Assembly: GCA_016756855.1 (NCBI GenBank)
Contig: JAESPD010000017.1
Coordinates: 1-64,000, forward strand
Direction of reading: 5' to 3'
From: a gamma proteobacterium endosymbiont of Lamellibrachia anaximandri
Lineage (GTDB): Bacteria > Pseudomonadota > Gammaproteobacteria > Chromatiales > Chromatiaceae
Length of the DNA: 64,000 nt
The notes below the pieces were generated by a model. That model saw nothing but the letters and a program-made list of their open reading frames with translations, ran no database searches and was not told the DNA's origin. The first letter of the stretch is position 1. Each line of letters opens with the position of its first letter. The position numbers and the translations under genes are program-made. Below are positions 1 through 8,353 of this stretch, one piece after another.

Positions 1-122
1 TTGCGCTTCATGATGGCCCCGCCGCCCAGGTGCGTCTCAATGTAGGTGTCATGCGGTGGCATCAGGGCGATGATGGGTTGGCATAGACCGGAGGTGGCCT
101 TTGATCCAAAATAGCTGCTCAT
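1..122 (-). CDS. DNA adenine methylase (D12-type), N-terminal fragment
   Basis: Reading leftward from an ATG at 120-122, the frame stays open to the window edge and gives 40 residues. The start (MSSYFGSKATSGL) and the segment around YIETHLGGGAIMKR match the N-terminus of phage- and island-type N6-adenine DNA methylases, in which the GGG loop is part of the S-adenosylmethionine pocket. The catalytic DPPY-type motif would lie outside the window. The gene runs in the same direction as the ATPase gene at its right and is probably an accessory or modification gene at the edge of the defence island. Its recognition sequence cannot be told from this fragment. Confidence 0.7.
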   Translation of the reverse strand, partial: MSSYFGSKATSGLCQPIIALMPPHDTYIETHLGGGAIMKR

Positions 123-127
123 GAGCT

Positions 128-154
128 TTGATCCTTTGCATCGCATTGGATCAA
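128..154. promoter_or_regulatory. GATC-containing inverted repeat upstream of the methylase
   Basis: TTGATCC at 128-134 and GGATCAA at 148-154 form a perfect 7-bp inverted repeat six bases upstream of the methylase start codon. A third TTGATCC lies at 101-107 inside the start of the gene. The position fits an operator or a methylation-sensitive control site; that role is inference. Confidence 0.4.
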
Positions 155-205
155 CAGCATAGAATCAGAAAGCTATGTTGTCAAGCTTCTATTGGTGCAA
201 GTTTG

Positions 206-3200
206 TTAATCTGGATGGTGGGGGGGTGAGTAGTTACCATAGATCGTAGATAGATCACGCAGGGCTTCCTGGCTCGAGGAATTCTCAGCCAACTGGCGGC
301 GTATCTCCAATGACTGCTCATACCATTCCTTCGCGCCTTCCGGCTGCTGCATGTCCCTGGTCACGTCTCCCAGTTTTCCATACATGATGGACAAGTCTCG
401 CATGGTTTGCGGGCTTGAGGAATTCTCAGCCAACTGGCGGCGTATCTCCAATGACTGCTCATACCAGTCCTTCGCGTCTTCCGGCTGCTGCATGTCCCTG
501 GCCACATTTCCCAGCTTCTCATACATTCTGGACAGGTCTTGCAAGGCTGGGGGACTTGAGGAATTTTCAGCCAGCTGGCGGCAAATTTCCATTGCCTGCT
601 CATACCAGACCTTCGCGTCATCCGGTTGCTGCATGTCCCTGGTCACGTCTCCCAGCTTTCCATACATGATGGACAAGTCTCGCAGAGTTTGCGGATTCTT
701 AGCGTCCTCAGATTGATGGCGGCGTATCTCCAATGCCCGCTCGTACCACGCCTTGGCTGCTTCCTGTTGTTGTGTGATGGCGGCCACGTTACCCAACCGC
801 TCATAGGCGATTGCCTGGTTCGATAACACTTTTGGACTCGAAGACTTTTCCAACAGTTTATTGATAATATCCAGCGACTGCTCATACCAGTCACTTGCAT
901 CTTCCGGTTGCTGATTGTCTAACACCACATCACCCAAATCCAAGTAGGTGATAGAGAGGTCCAGTAGCGTTTTGGGACCGGGATATTTCTCTGTCAACAG
1001 GTGGTCTATCTCCAGCGCCTTCTCATGCCAGGCTTTTGCCGCATCCGGTTGCTGCATGTTGCGGGCGACCTTACCGAGTTTCTTATTGGCTATGGAAAGA
1101 TCCCGTAAAGCCTGGGGAGTCACCGCCTCCTCGACAAGAATCTCTTTAATATCCAGCATGTCATGAAAAAACTGTTGGGCTTTTTCGAAATCGTTCATGG
1201 CAACGGCAACATCACCCAAACGTTCGAGTGAGAGTGATAAATCTCTCAATGTATCCGGGTTTGAATGACGTTGCAGTAGTTGCTCACGTATCTCCAACGA
1301 TTTCCGATAAAAAGAATCCGCCTCTTCCAATTGCAGCAATTCAAGCGCCAGACCCCCAAGCTTCCCATAGGCGAAAGAGAGACTCCGAAGGTCTTGCCTG
1401 CTTGAAGACTTTTCCGCTAACTGACTGCGTATTGCCAATGACTGCTCATACCATCTCTTTGCCTCAGCCAGACGCAACATGTCGGCAGCGATATCGCCAA
1501 GCCGCTCGAAAGAGACAGAGAGGGAGTGCAATGTCTTCGGGTCTGGGGACTGTTCTGCCAGTAAACGGTCTATCTCCAATGCCTTTTCATGCCACGCCCT
1601 TGCCTCGTTGGGTTGCTGCATATCGAAGGCCACTTCACCAAGCAATCCATAAGAGAAGGATAGATTCGACTTCGATTCTTGATCGTCATTCAGCCTGTCA
1701 AGCTCAATGCAATCAGAGTTTATATTCTGCGCAATGAATATTGCGGCAGAATGTTGCTGATGAAGACTCAGGCTATTGTATATTGCTATTGCATCTTCGA
1801 ACTCGATATCGCCAGGCCCCCACGGTTCCACGAGGCTTTCATGAAATTCCAGTGCATACCGGTAAGCCTGCTGTTCATTGTATCTATAGCGATTTATTCG
1901 AACCAGGCGAGATAGCGCAACAAGCGAAGCCAGATCTGCATTGATTTCCCTGGCCAGGCTTTCTGAATCTGATCTGCAGTCATTCAATACCTTGAGCGCT
2001 ATTTCACACAGCGTCTCATCTTCAGCTAAATTCAGATCCAGTGCCTCCAGTCCCTGACTGAATGAACCATAGTACAGCCAGTAACTCAGCAGTCTGGGCA
2101 GGATCTCTTTGAGTTTCTGCTTATGCTCAGGCGACAGTGCCTCGTAGGCAATGCTTTTGTAGACCGAATCCGGAAAACGTGACACCCCGCTCGGGTACTT
2201 CACGTTACGCTGTATGAAGGTCTCCGGATCCTCGAGCGCTGTCCATGGACAACCATACTTAGGGCCGTATAGGTAGCGGGAGATGACTTCCGTCAGTTTT
2301 TCGGGAAATTCTATCCCATGGTAGGAGGATAGGCATAATGTCTGGCGATACGGCCCTTTGAGCTGATCAAACCGGCTTTGCACCAACCTGGCGTATTCCA
2401 ACCCACCGAGCTTTTTGCTCATCCTCTCTTCCCAGTCATCGATCAGTGGCTGATCGATACTCCGCCCTCTGAGGTACTCCAGATTGGCGGGCTGATAGAG
2501 CATCTTGAGAAACTCATCGAGATAGCGGGCATTATCCGCGAGAACGTCTTTCCCCCGCTGAAAACCATCGACCACCTTCCCGATCAGGCGCATCCGTTGT
2601 CCTTCATCCCGATAGACGCCCGGTAATGCGGCCTTCAGTATCCAGGATAAATCAAACTGACCCAGCCTGATGATCGACTGCTCCCACTCCTCCCAACCAT
2701 GATAGTTCGGGTTTGCAGTTCTGGCATAAGTTTCAACAATTTCCGCCTTATCGCCAGACTCCAATAGATACGGCACACCATCGCCTGAAAGCCTGAGTTT
2801 GTTCCAGTCTTCTTCCCAGTGGGTCAGGATGATCATGATCGGCCAATGCTCCTGTCTGGCAAGCCGCATGATCTTCCCCAGTAACTCAAGCAGGTCTGTA
2901 TTGGGCCGGGATTTGTTGTCTTGCTTACAGTCAATCCATTGCGCATCATCGATGAACAGAACCATGGGTATCCTTTCCATGTCGCTGTTGTCCGGATTCA
3001 TCAGCATCGAGAGGTTCTCGACGATTTCGTCTACAAACTCTTTTTTCTCCTGCCGCTCGCGCTCAGTGTGGGTCTGTTTCTCCTCTTTCTTGATGCCGAT
3101 CGCCTTGTTGATTGCCCCCGCAATGCCTTTGCCGATTTCATAATAATCTTTGGCGGTTTCAATCAGGGTCAGCTTGCTGATTGTCACCAAGGCAAGGTTC

Positions 3201-3754
3201 AGCACCTCTTGGCCTATTTCGTTACGCACTTCCCTTTTCTGACGCGCCATTTCCATCGAAAACAGATGGCTGGATAGTACCCGCACCGAGTCATTCAACA
3301 CCGGCTTGCAGGTCGACTTTTCGGTGGTTTGATCAGGTAACTGGATGCCCCACCAAAGAAATGGCAACCGTTGTTCCAAATCCACCTGGTCGAATGGCGG
3401 ATTGACCGTAAGCGTGTCATTGTTCCTGCCGATGAGGGGGGGCCAGTACCGGCAGCCATCAGCCTGATGCCGTTTGACTATTTCCTCATAAAACTTATGT
3501 ACGAGCCGGGTTTTGCCAAAACCGGAATTGGCCAAGAGGATTGCCAGCTGGGGCTGTATCTCTTCAACCCGCTGGAAGTCGGAAACCTTCTTCCACCTTT
3601 CCATGAGAAGACCGAGTTCACCGCGTTCTACATAAACATCTCTCCACCGATAGGTTTTATGTTCGAGCTCTGCCTCTAGGCCGGGATCATTCGTATCCTG
3701 CCGCTCAAATTCATCGAACAGGCAGCTCAGTTTTTCTGGATCCGGTTTCGACAT
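206..3754 (-). CDS. STAND-like P-loop ATPase with C-terminal TPR array
   Basis: This is a 1,182-residue cytoplasmic protein. A Walker A motif (LANSGFGKT, about residues 74-82) and a Walker B motif (MVLFIDDAQW, about 264-273) mark an AAA/STAND-type NTPase. Residues 702-1171 are ten consecutive 47-residue tetratricopeptide units of pattern Y-x-K-L-G-D-V ... A-x-x-W-Y-E-Q-S-L-E-I-R. The protein stops 11 residues into an eleventh unit. STAND NTPases with TPR ends commonly act as ligand sensors that oligomerise, and several bacterial members are antiviral; that role here is inferred from the fold and the neighbouring defence genes. No effector nuclease or protease domain is recognised in the first 70 residues. 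It could also be a signalling or transcription-linked NTPase. Confidence 0.75.
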   Translation of the reverse strand: MSKPDPEKLSCLFDEFERQDTNDPGLEAELEHKTYRWRDVYVERGELGLLMERWKKVSDFQRVEEIQPQLAILLANSGFGKTRLVHKFYEEIVKRHQADGCRYWPPLIGRNNDTLTVNPPFDQVDLEQRLPFLWWGIQLPDQTTEKSTCKPVLNDSVRVLSSHLFSMEMARQKREVRNEIGQEVLNLALVTISKLTLIETAKDYYEIGKGIAGAINKAIGIKKEEKQTHTERERQEKKEFVDEIVENLSMLMNPDNSDMERIPMVLFIDDAQWIDCKQDNKSRPNTDLLELLGKIMRLARQEHWPIMIILTHWEEDWNKLRLSGDGVPYLLESGDKAEIVETYARTANPNYHGWEEWEQSIIRLGQFDLSWILKAALPGVYRDEGQRMRLIGKVVDGFQRGKDVLADNARYLDEFLKMLYQPANLEYLRGRSIDQPLIDDWEERMSKKLGGLEYARLVQSRFDQLKGPYRQTLCLSSYHGIEFPEKLTEVISRYLYGPKYGCPWTALEDPETFIQRNVKYPSGVSRFPDSVYKSIAYEALSPEHKQKLKEILPRLLSYWLYYGSFSQGLEALDLNLAEDETLCEIALKVLNDCRSDSESLAREINADLASLVALSRLVRINRYRYNEQQAYRYALEFHESLVEPWGPGDIEFEDAIAIYNSLSLHQQHSAAIFIAQNINSDCIELDRLNDDQESKSNLSFSYGLLGEVAFDMQQPNEARAWHEKALEIDRLLAEQSPDPKTLHSLSVSFERLGDIAADMLRLAEAKRWYEQSLAIRSQLAEKSSSRQDLRSLSFAYGKLGGLALELLQLEEADSFYRKSLEIREQLLQRHSNPDTLRDLSLSLERLGDVAVAMNDFEKAQQFFHDMLDIKEILVEEAVTPQALRDLSIANKKLGKVARNMQQPDAAKAWHEKALEIDHLLTEKYPGPKTLLDLSITYLDLGDVVLDNQQPEDASDWYEQSLDIINKLLEKSSSPKVLSNQAIAYERLGNVAAITQQQEAAKAWYERALEIRRHQSEDAKNPQTLRDLSIMYGKLGDVTRDMQQPDDAKVWYEQAMEICRQLAENSSSPPALQDLSRMYEKLGNVARDMQQPEDAKDWYEQSLEIRRQLAENSSSPQTMRDLSIMYGKLGDVTRDMQQPEGAKEWYEQSLEIRRQLAENSSSQEALRDLSTIYGNYSPPHHPD
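242..664 (-). repeat. Tandem 141-bp coding repeats (last three TPR units)
   Basis: Units at 242-382, 383-523 and 524-664 each encode 47 residues and are much more alike in DNA sequence than the seven earlier units. All three share long blocks around the AENSSS and DMQQPE segments. This pattern suggests recent unit duplication or homogenisation. Confidence 0.75.
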
Positions 3755-3860
3755 AAAATATTCAACCCTTGGGAGTCTGTTGGATTTACCGTCTCAATTT
3801 GATGAAATATCGTAAATCCCAGAATAACGAAACGAAGTGGCCATGTCAGACCATAAAGCC

Positions 3861-3890
3861 GGGGACGAGAGAAAAACTGAGTTCGTCCCC
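3861..3890. repeat. REP-like 30-bp palindrome (GGGGACGA...TTCGTCCCC)
   Basis: The ends GGGGACGA (3861-3868) and TTCGTCCCC (3882-3890) are inverted repeats around an A-rich centre. A 30-bp sequence with the same GGGGACG...CGTCCCC ends occurs at 29,916. The site lies in the 192-bp gap between the ATPase and Fic genes, which otherwise shows no gene. Confidence 0.5.
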
Positions 3891-3946
3891 GAATACGCGT
3901 GAAGAGCTACTGCAGCCCATCAGTCAGAAGGCAAGCAACATACATA

Positions 3947-4996
3947 CTACTCAGACTTAGTATACCAAGTTCCACGAGCCTTCCCGTGTCGAACTAACAG
4001 CCCCCGCTCAACAAGATCAGATAGGCGATTTTTGATTGTAGGCCTTGAGACTGTTTGAATCAGTTTTTCAGCATCGCGGATTGTAATGCGGTAGTGGATA
4101 TCAACATATTGCATAATCAGCATGCTTTCGTGAGGCAATTCTGGATATTGAGATAGTGCCTCTGTCTTCTTAGCCAAATGATCTTTCTGCCGCTTTAGAG
4201 AACGCAGGAAGAAAGTCATCCAAGGTAGCCAGTCGGCCTTATCTTGCTTAAGTGTTTTTTGTGTTCTTTGTAGAGCAAGGTAATAGGCGTCCTTGTTTTT
4301 CTCTACAATACTTTCTAGAGAGGCATATTGCATATAGCTATAACCCGCCTTAAGCAACAACAAACTTACGAGCACACGGGACAGACGTCCATTACCATCT
4401 TGAAATGGATGAATTGCCAGAAAGACTACATTGAAGATGGCAATAACAATTAGAGCATGATAGCTCTTATCCTCTAACGCTCCTCTAGTCCACTCCAGTA
4501 AATCATGCATTTGCCCCGGCGTATCAAATGGAGTAGTTGTTTCAAATACCACCCCAAGACGTTTACCATCAGGATCAAAGGCTTCAACATTATTGGAGTG
4601 CTTTTTGTATTCGCCTCGATGCCGCGCATCCTTTTCTGAATGCCTCAGCAAAATACTATGGAGTTGCTTGATGTGGTTTTCGGTGATGGGTATATCACCA
4701 TAGTTATCAAACATCATTTCCATGACTTCGGCATAGCCCGCTACTTCCTGTTCATCACGGGTAAGAAATGATGTTTTGCCAACCTGACTCAGTAAATCTT
4801 CAATATCTGAGTCACTAAGCTTTGATCCTTCGATACGGGTTGATGAACCAATGCTCTCAATCGTAGCTACATGACGCAGCACCTGTAGGCGGTCAGGGTT
4901 TTGGGGCTCTTTTGCACTCCAGCAACCTTTAAATTCGTCAATTTCGGAAATGAGGCGAAGAAGTTCGGGGGTAATGGATAGTGATCTTAAATCCAT
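3947..4996 (-). CDS. Fic family protein, self-inhibited type with winged-helix end
   Basis: This 349-residue protein carries the Fic catalytic signature HPFQDGNGRLSR, which binds and positions a nucleotide for AMP transfer (or another modification) onto a target protein. An upstream segment, SSTRIEGS, matches the (S/T)xxxE(G/N) inhibitory helix that blocks the active site in class II Fic proteins, so no separate antitoxin is expected. The C-terminal 70 residues, containing TIRDAEKLIQTVSRPTIKNRL, look like a winged helix-turn-helix. That suggests DNA binding and possibly autoregulation. The gene diverges from the restriction operon across a 261-bp gap. The target protein is unknown. Confidence 0.9.
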   Translation of the reverse strand: MDLRSLSITPELLRLISEIDEFKGCWSAKEPQNPDRLQVLRHVATIESIGSSTRIEGSKLSDSDIEDLLSQVGKTSFLTRDEQEVAGYAEVMEMMFDNYGDIPITENHIKQLHSILLRHSEKDARHRGEYKKHSNNVEAFDPDGKRLGVVFETTTPFDTPGQMHDLLEWTRGALEDKSYHALIVIAIFNVVFLAIHPFQDGNGRLSRVLVSLLLLKAGYSYMQYASLESIVEKNKDAYYLALQRTQKTLKQDKADWLPWMTFFLRSLKRQKDHLAKKTEALSQYPELPHESMLIMQYVDIHYRITIRDAEKLIQTVSRPTIKNRLSDLVERGLLVRHGKARGTWYTKSE

Positions 4997-5020
4997 AGTT
5001 AGCTATTTTATGACTTAATT

Positions 5021-5065
5021 TATCCGATTTTATCCATAAATATCCAATAATCAAACTTTTTATCC
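5021..5065. promoter_or_regulatory. Helically phased TATCC/GGATA repeats upstream of fic
   Basis: TATCC occurs at 5021, 5031, 5041 and 5061, which is one helical turn apart with one step skipped. Read on the fic strand these are GGATA boxes lying 25-70 bases upstream of the fic start. The spacing suggests cooperative binding of a protein on one DNA face. The Fic winged-helix domain is a candidate, but this is inference. Confidence 0.4.
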
Positions 5066-5257
5066 ATTTCCTACTGTAGACGAATGAATTCCCCTCCCAC
5101 CAACTCCAGCGGCGTAGATCCCGCTGCCCCCGTTCAGAGGAAATGAGAGAGCGGTGCCGATTCCTGAAAATGCTTTCATGAACCAATCACAATCTACCAA
5201 ACAGCTGGCCAGTACAGCTGCTAGAATGGGCCGTAAGCGCACAGTGGATGGTGTTCA

Positions 5258-7687
5258 ATGAGCCATATCGATAAAGCTGAGTTGAGCAGCTCGTCTGCTC
5301 AAACGAAACTTATGCCCCGAGGGTATAAGAAAAACCTCTCAGAAACTGATATCAGAACGAAGTTCATCACCCCGGCTATCACCCTGGCGGGGTGGGATAT
5401 TCAGACCCAGATCCGCGAAGAGGTCGCCATTACCAATGGCAAGATCCTTGTGCGGGGTAAAAAGCACAAACGGGGGAAGCCCAAGTTTGCCGACTACATC
5501 CTCTACCACAAGCCCAATATCCCCATCGCAGTCGTAGAAGCCAAGGACAACAATCATGCGCTGGGCGATGGCATGCAGCAGGCCCTCAACTACAGCGAAA
5601 TGCACGGCGACCTGCCGTTTGTCTTCAGTTCCAATGGTGATGGCTTTCTGTTCCACGACCGTACCGTTACCGAGGGACAGATAGAGACAGAACTTACCCT
5701 GAATGAGTTCCCCAGCCCGGATGAACTTTGGCAGCGTTACTGCGACCACAAGGGGTTGAAAGAAGAGCCTGCCCAGGTTTTGGTTGCCCAGGACTACTAC
5801 TCGGATGGCAGCGGAAAGGCACCTCGCTACTATCAGGTCAATGCCATCAATCGCACCATCGAGGCCATTGCCCGTGGACAGGATCGCATCCTGCTGGTCA
5901 TGGCTACCGGCACGGGTAAGACCTACACTGCCTTCCAGATTATTTGGCGGCTGTGGAAATCCAGAACCAAGAAACGCATCCTCTTTCTTGCCGACCGCAA
6001 CATCCTTGTCGATCAGACCAAGAGTAACGACTTCAAGCCCTTCGGCTCGGCGATGACCAAGATCCAGAAGCGCCAGGCCGACAAGTCCTACGAGATCTAC
6101 CTCTCCCTCTATCAGGCCGTCACCGGTACCGAAGAGGCCCAGAACATCTACAAGCAGTTCTCTCCCGACTTCTTCGACCTGATCGTCATCGACGAGTGTC
6201 ACCGGGGCAGTGCCGCTGAGGCCTCCGCCTGGCATGAGATCCTCGACTACTTTTCAGCGGCCACCCACATTGGCATGACCGCGACCCCAAAAGAGACCAA
6301 GGATGTCTCCAACATCCACTACTTCGGTGAACCGGTCTACAGCTACACCCTCAAGCAGGGCATTGAAGATGGCTTTCTTGCCCCCTACAAAGTGGTGCGC
6401 ATGGAGCTGGACAAAGATCTCTTCGGCTATCGTCCTGAGAAGGGCAAGAAAGACAAATATGGCCAGGAGGTCGAAGACCGAGTCTACAACCAGAAGGAGT
6501 TCGACAAGACGCTGATTTTGGGGCAGCGCACCCAACTGGTAGCCCGGCAGATCACCCGTTTCCTCAAGGGTACCAACCGCTTCGACAAGACCATTATCTT
6601 CTGCGAGAACATCGACCACGCCGAGCGCATGCGCCAGGCCCTGGTGAATGAGAATGCCGACCTGGTGAGCCAGAACACCAAATACATCATGCGTATCACC
6701 GGCGATGAGCAGGAAGGCAAGGCCGAGCTCGACAATTTCATTGACCCGCAGAGTAAATACCCCGTCATCGCCTGTACCTCCAAGTTGATGACCACCGGTG
6801 TGGATGCCCAGACCTGCAAGCTCATCGTGCTCGACCAGAGCATCAAATCCATGACTGAGTTCAAGCAGATCGTCGGACGCGGAACCCGAATCAATGAGGC
6901 CTACGGCAAGTTCTACTTCACCATCATCGACTTCAAAAAGGCCACCGAGCTGTTTGCTGACCCTGACTTCGACGGCGAGCCAGTGCAGATTTACACCCCC
7001 GGTCCGGGCGAAGACCCCGTGCCGCCAGAAGACTTTGATGAAGAACATCTGGGGCACAGCCTCGATGGCGATGAGGTTAACGAAGATCCAGGAGATTGGG
7101 ATGATGCCGAAGAGGATGGGGCGGGCAAGCGGATTAAATACGTCATCAACGACGTACCCGTGCATGTGATTGCTGAGCGTGTGCAGTACCTCGACGCCAA
7201 CGGCAAGCTCATCACCGAATCGCTCAAGGATTATACCCGCAACAGCGTCACCAAGACCTACAGCTCACTCGATCAGTTCCTCAAGAGCTGGACCTCAGCA
7301 GGCAAGAAGAAACTCATCCTCGAAGAGCTGGAGAACCAGGGCGTACTCTGGGAGGCGCTGTATGAAGAGGTGGGCAGGGAGCTCGACCCCTTCGACCTGA
7401 TCTGCCACGTGGCCTACGGCCAACCACCCCTCACCCGCAAGGAGCGGGCCGAGAAGGTGCGAAAGCGCAACTACTTCGCCAAATATGAAGATAATGCCCG
7501 GCTGGTGCTGGATGCATTGCTGGAAAAGTACGCCGATCAGGGCATCGAAAATCTTGAAGAGAACAGCATCCTCAAGGTGCCACCGCTCAATGAGTTCGGC
7601 ACCCCCATGGAAATTGTCAGACTTTTCGGCGGTAAATCCGGGTATGAGGCCGCCATACAGGAACTGGAGATGGCGCTGTACACATGA
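5258..7687 (+). CDS. hsdR: Type I restriction endonuclease, R (motor/nuclease) subunit
   Basis: HsdR is the translocase and nuclease subunit of a type I restriction complex and works with HsdM and HsdS encoded downstream. The 809-residue product has an N-terminal PD-(D/E)XK nuclease (ADYILYHK...VVEAKD), a superfamily 2 helicase core with [14 protein letters not shown] and GMTATP motifs, and an EcoEI-type C-terminal domain. Two starts are possible. The ATG at 5258 overlaps the stop of a tiny upstream reading frame as ATGA. The ATG at 5312 lies within a 34-bp repeat and gives [14 protein letters not shown], close to where related proteins begin. Neither has a strong ribosome-binding site. The gene is intact and is the first in a rightward operon. 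Confidence 0.92.
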   Translation: MSHIDKAELSSSSAQTKLMPRGYKKNLSETDIRTKFITPAITLAGWDIQTQIREEVAITNGKILVRGKKHKRGKPKFADYILYHKPNIPIAVVEAKDNNHALGDGMQQALNYSEMHGDLPFVFSSNGDGFLFHDRTVTEGQIETELTLNEFPSPDELWQRYCDHKGLKEEPAQVLVAQDYYSDGSGKAPRYYQVNAINRTIEAIARGQDRILLVMATGTGKTYTAFQIIWRLWKSRTKKRILFLADRNILVDQTKSNDFKPFGSAMTKIQKRQADKSYEIYLSLYQAVTGTEEAQNIYKQFSPDFFDLIVIDECHRGSAAEASAWHEILDYFSAATHIGMTATPKETKDVSNIHYFGEPVYSYTLKQGIEDGFLAPYKVVRMELDKDLFGYRPEKGKKDKYGQEVEDRVYNQKEFDKTLILGQRTQLVARQITRFLKGTNRFDKTIIFCENIDHAERMRQALVNENADLVSQNTKYIMRITGDEQEGKAELDNFIDPQSKYPVIACTSKLMTTGVDAQTCKLIVLDQSIKSMTEFKQIVGRGTRINEAYGKFYFTIIDFKKATELFADPDFDGEPVQIYTPGPGEDPVPPEDFDEEHLGHSLDGDEVNEDPGDWDDAEEDGAGKRIKYVINDVPVHVIAERVQYLDANGKLITESLKDYTRNSVTKTYSSLDQFLKSWTSAGKKKLILEELENQGVLWEALYEEVGRELDPFDLICHVAYGQPPLTRKERAEKVRKRNYFAKYEDNARLVLDALLEKYADQGIENLEENSILKVPPLNEFGTPMEIVRLFGGKSGYEAAIQELEMALYT
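5293..5326 (+). repeat. 34-bp island-flanking repeat, left copy
   Basis: This sequence matches the reverse complement of 19,194-19,227 at 32 of 34 positions; the first 25 bases are identical. It ends in a short dyad, ATGCCC-CGA-GGGTAT. Here it spans the possible second start codon of hsdR. Confidence 0.7.
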
Positions 7688-7727
7688 TTTAATGTAATGT
7701 GTGTATGCATCGCATGGGAGACTGATC

Positions 7728-7961
7728 ATGAGAGCCGATTCCGAAACCGCCCGCACCAACATTGTCCTCAATACTCATCTGGTCGATACCGGCCTCAAAC
7801 TCACCGGCCTCAAGACCCGCCGTGAGCTGGTTGACTTCGCACTGCGTGAGTTGGTGCGTCACGAGCAGCAGAAGAAGCTGCTGGCGCTCAAGGGCAAGAT
7901 AGACTGGGAGGGTGACCTGGAGGCCATGCGTACCGACATCCCGGACGAAGGCCCGGCCTGA
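7728..7961 (+). CDS. vapB: VapB-family antitoxin
   Basis: This 77-residue protein has the layout of VapB antitoxins. An N-terminal ribbon-helix-helix-like DNA-binding part (TARTNIVLNTHLVDTG, then TGLKTRRELVDFAL) is followed by an acidic tail that would clamp the toxin. The ATG at 7728 is chosen over an earlier GTG because GGGAG lies eight bases upstream. It sits 40 bases after hsdR, and its stop overlaps the vapC start as TGATG. It should neutralise VapC and repress its own promoter, although no separate promoter is obvious in the short gap. Confidence 0.85.
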   Translation: MRADSETARTNIVLNTHLVDTGLKLTGLKTRRELVDFALRELVRHEQQKKLLALKGKIDWEGDLEAMRTDIPDEGPA

Positions 7962-8353
7962 TGCTGGTTGATACCAGCGTCTGGATCGACTTCTTTGCCG
8001 GCCGTGACACGCCTCAGGTGCGCCACCTGGAACAGAGTATCCTCGACGGCAGCGACATCGCAATCTGCGGCATCATCCTGACCGAGACCCTGCAAGGCAT
8101 TCGCGACGAAAGGCAGTACCAGCAGGTCAGGCGGCACCTCAAACCGTTGCTGTTTTTGCCCCTGGCCGAATCCACATTCATTCATGCCGCCGAGCTGTTC
8201 AGACAGTTGCGCAAACAGGGGATGACCATCCGCAAGACCAACGACTGCATCATTGCCGCCACAGCTATCGCGCACGAGGTGCCGCTACTGCACAACGACC
8301 GTGACTTTGAAAACCTGGCCCGCCACAGCGAACTGGAAACCATCAACACATGA
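7961..8353 (+). CDS. vapC: VapC-family PIN-domain ribonuclease toxin
   Basis: VapC toxins are PIN-domain endoribonucleases that typically cut tRNA or rRNA using metal held by acidic residues. The 130-residue product opens with MLVDTSVWIDFF (first conserved Asp), has the conserved Glu in LTETLQGI, and has the later acidic sites in KTNDCIIAATA and HNDRDFENLA. All catalytic acids appear present, so the toxin looks active. It is coupled to vapB by TGATG, and its stop overlaps the hsdM start as ATGA. Toxin, antitoxin and restriction genes are therefore translated from one message. Confidence 0.88.
   Translation: MLVDTSVWIDFFAGRDTPQVRHLEQSILDGSDIAICGIILTETLQGIRDERQYQQVRRHLKPLLFLPLAESTFIHAAELFRQLRKQGMTIRKTNDCIIAATAIAHEVPLLHNDRDFENLARHSELETINT

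Noticed and set aside
351-716. Plus-strand frames in the TPR-coding repeats
   Set aside because: They repeat with the 141-bp coding period of the minus-strand ATPase gene and have no independent support.
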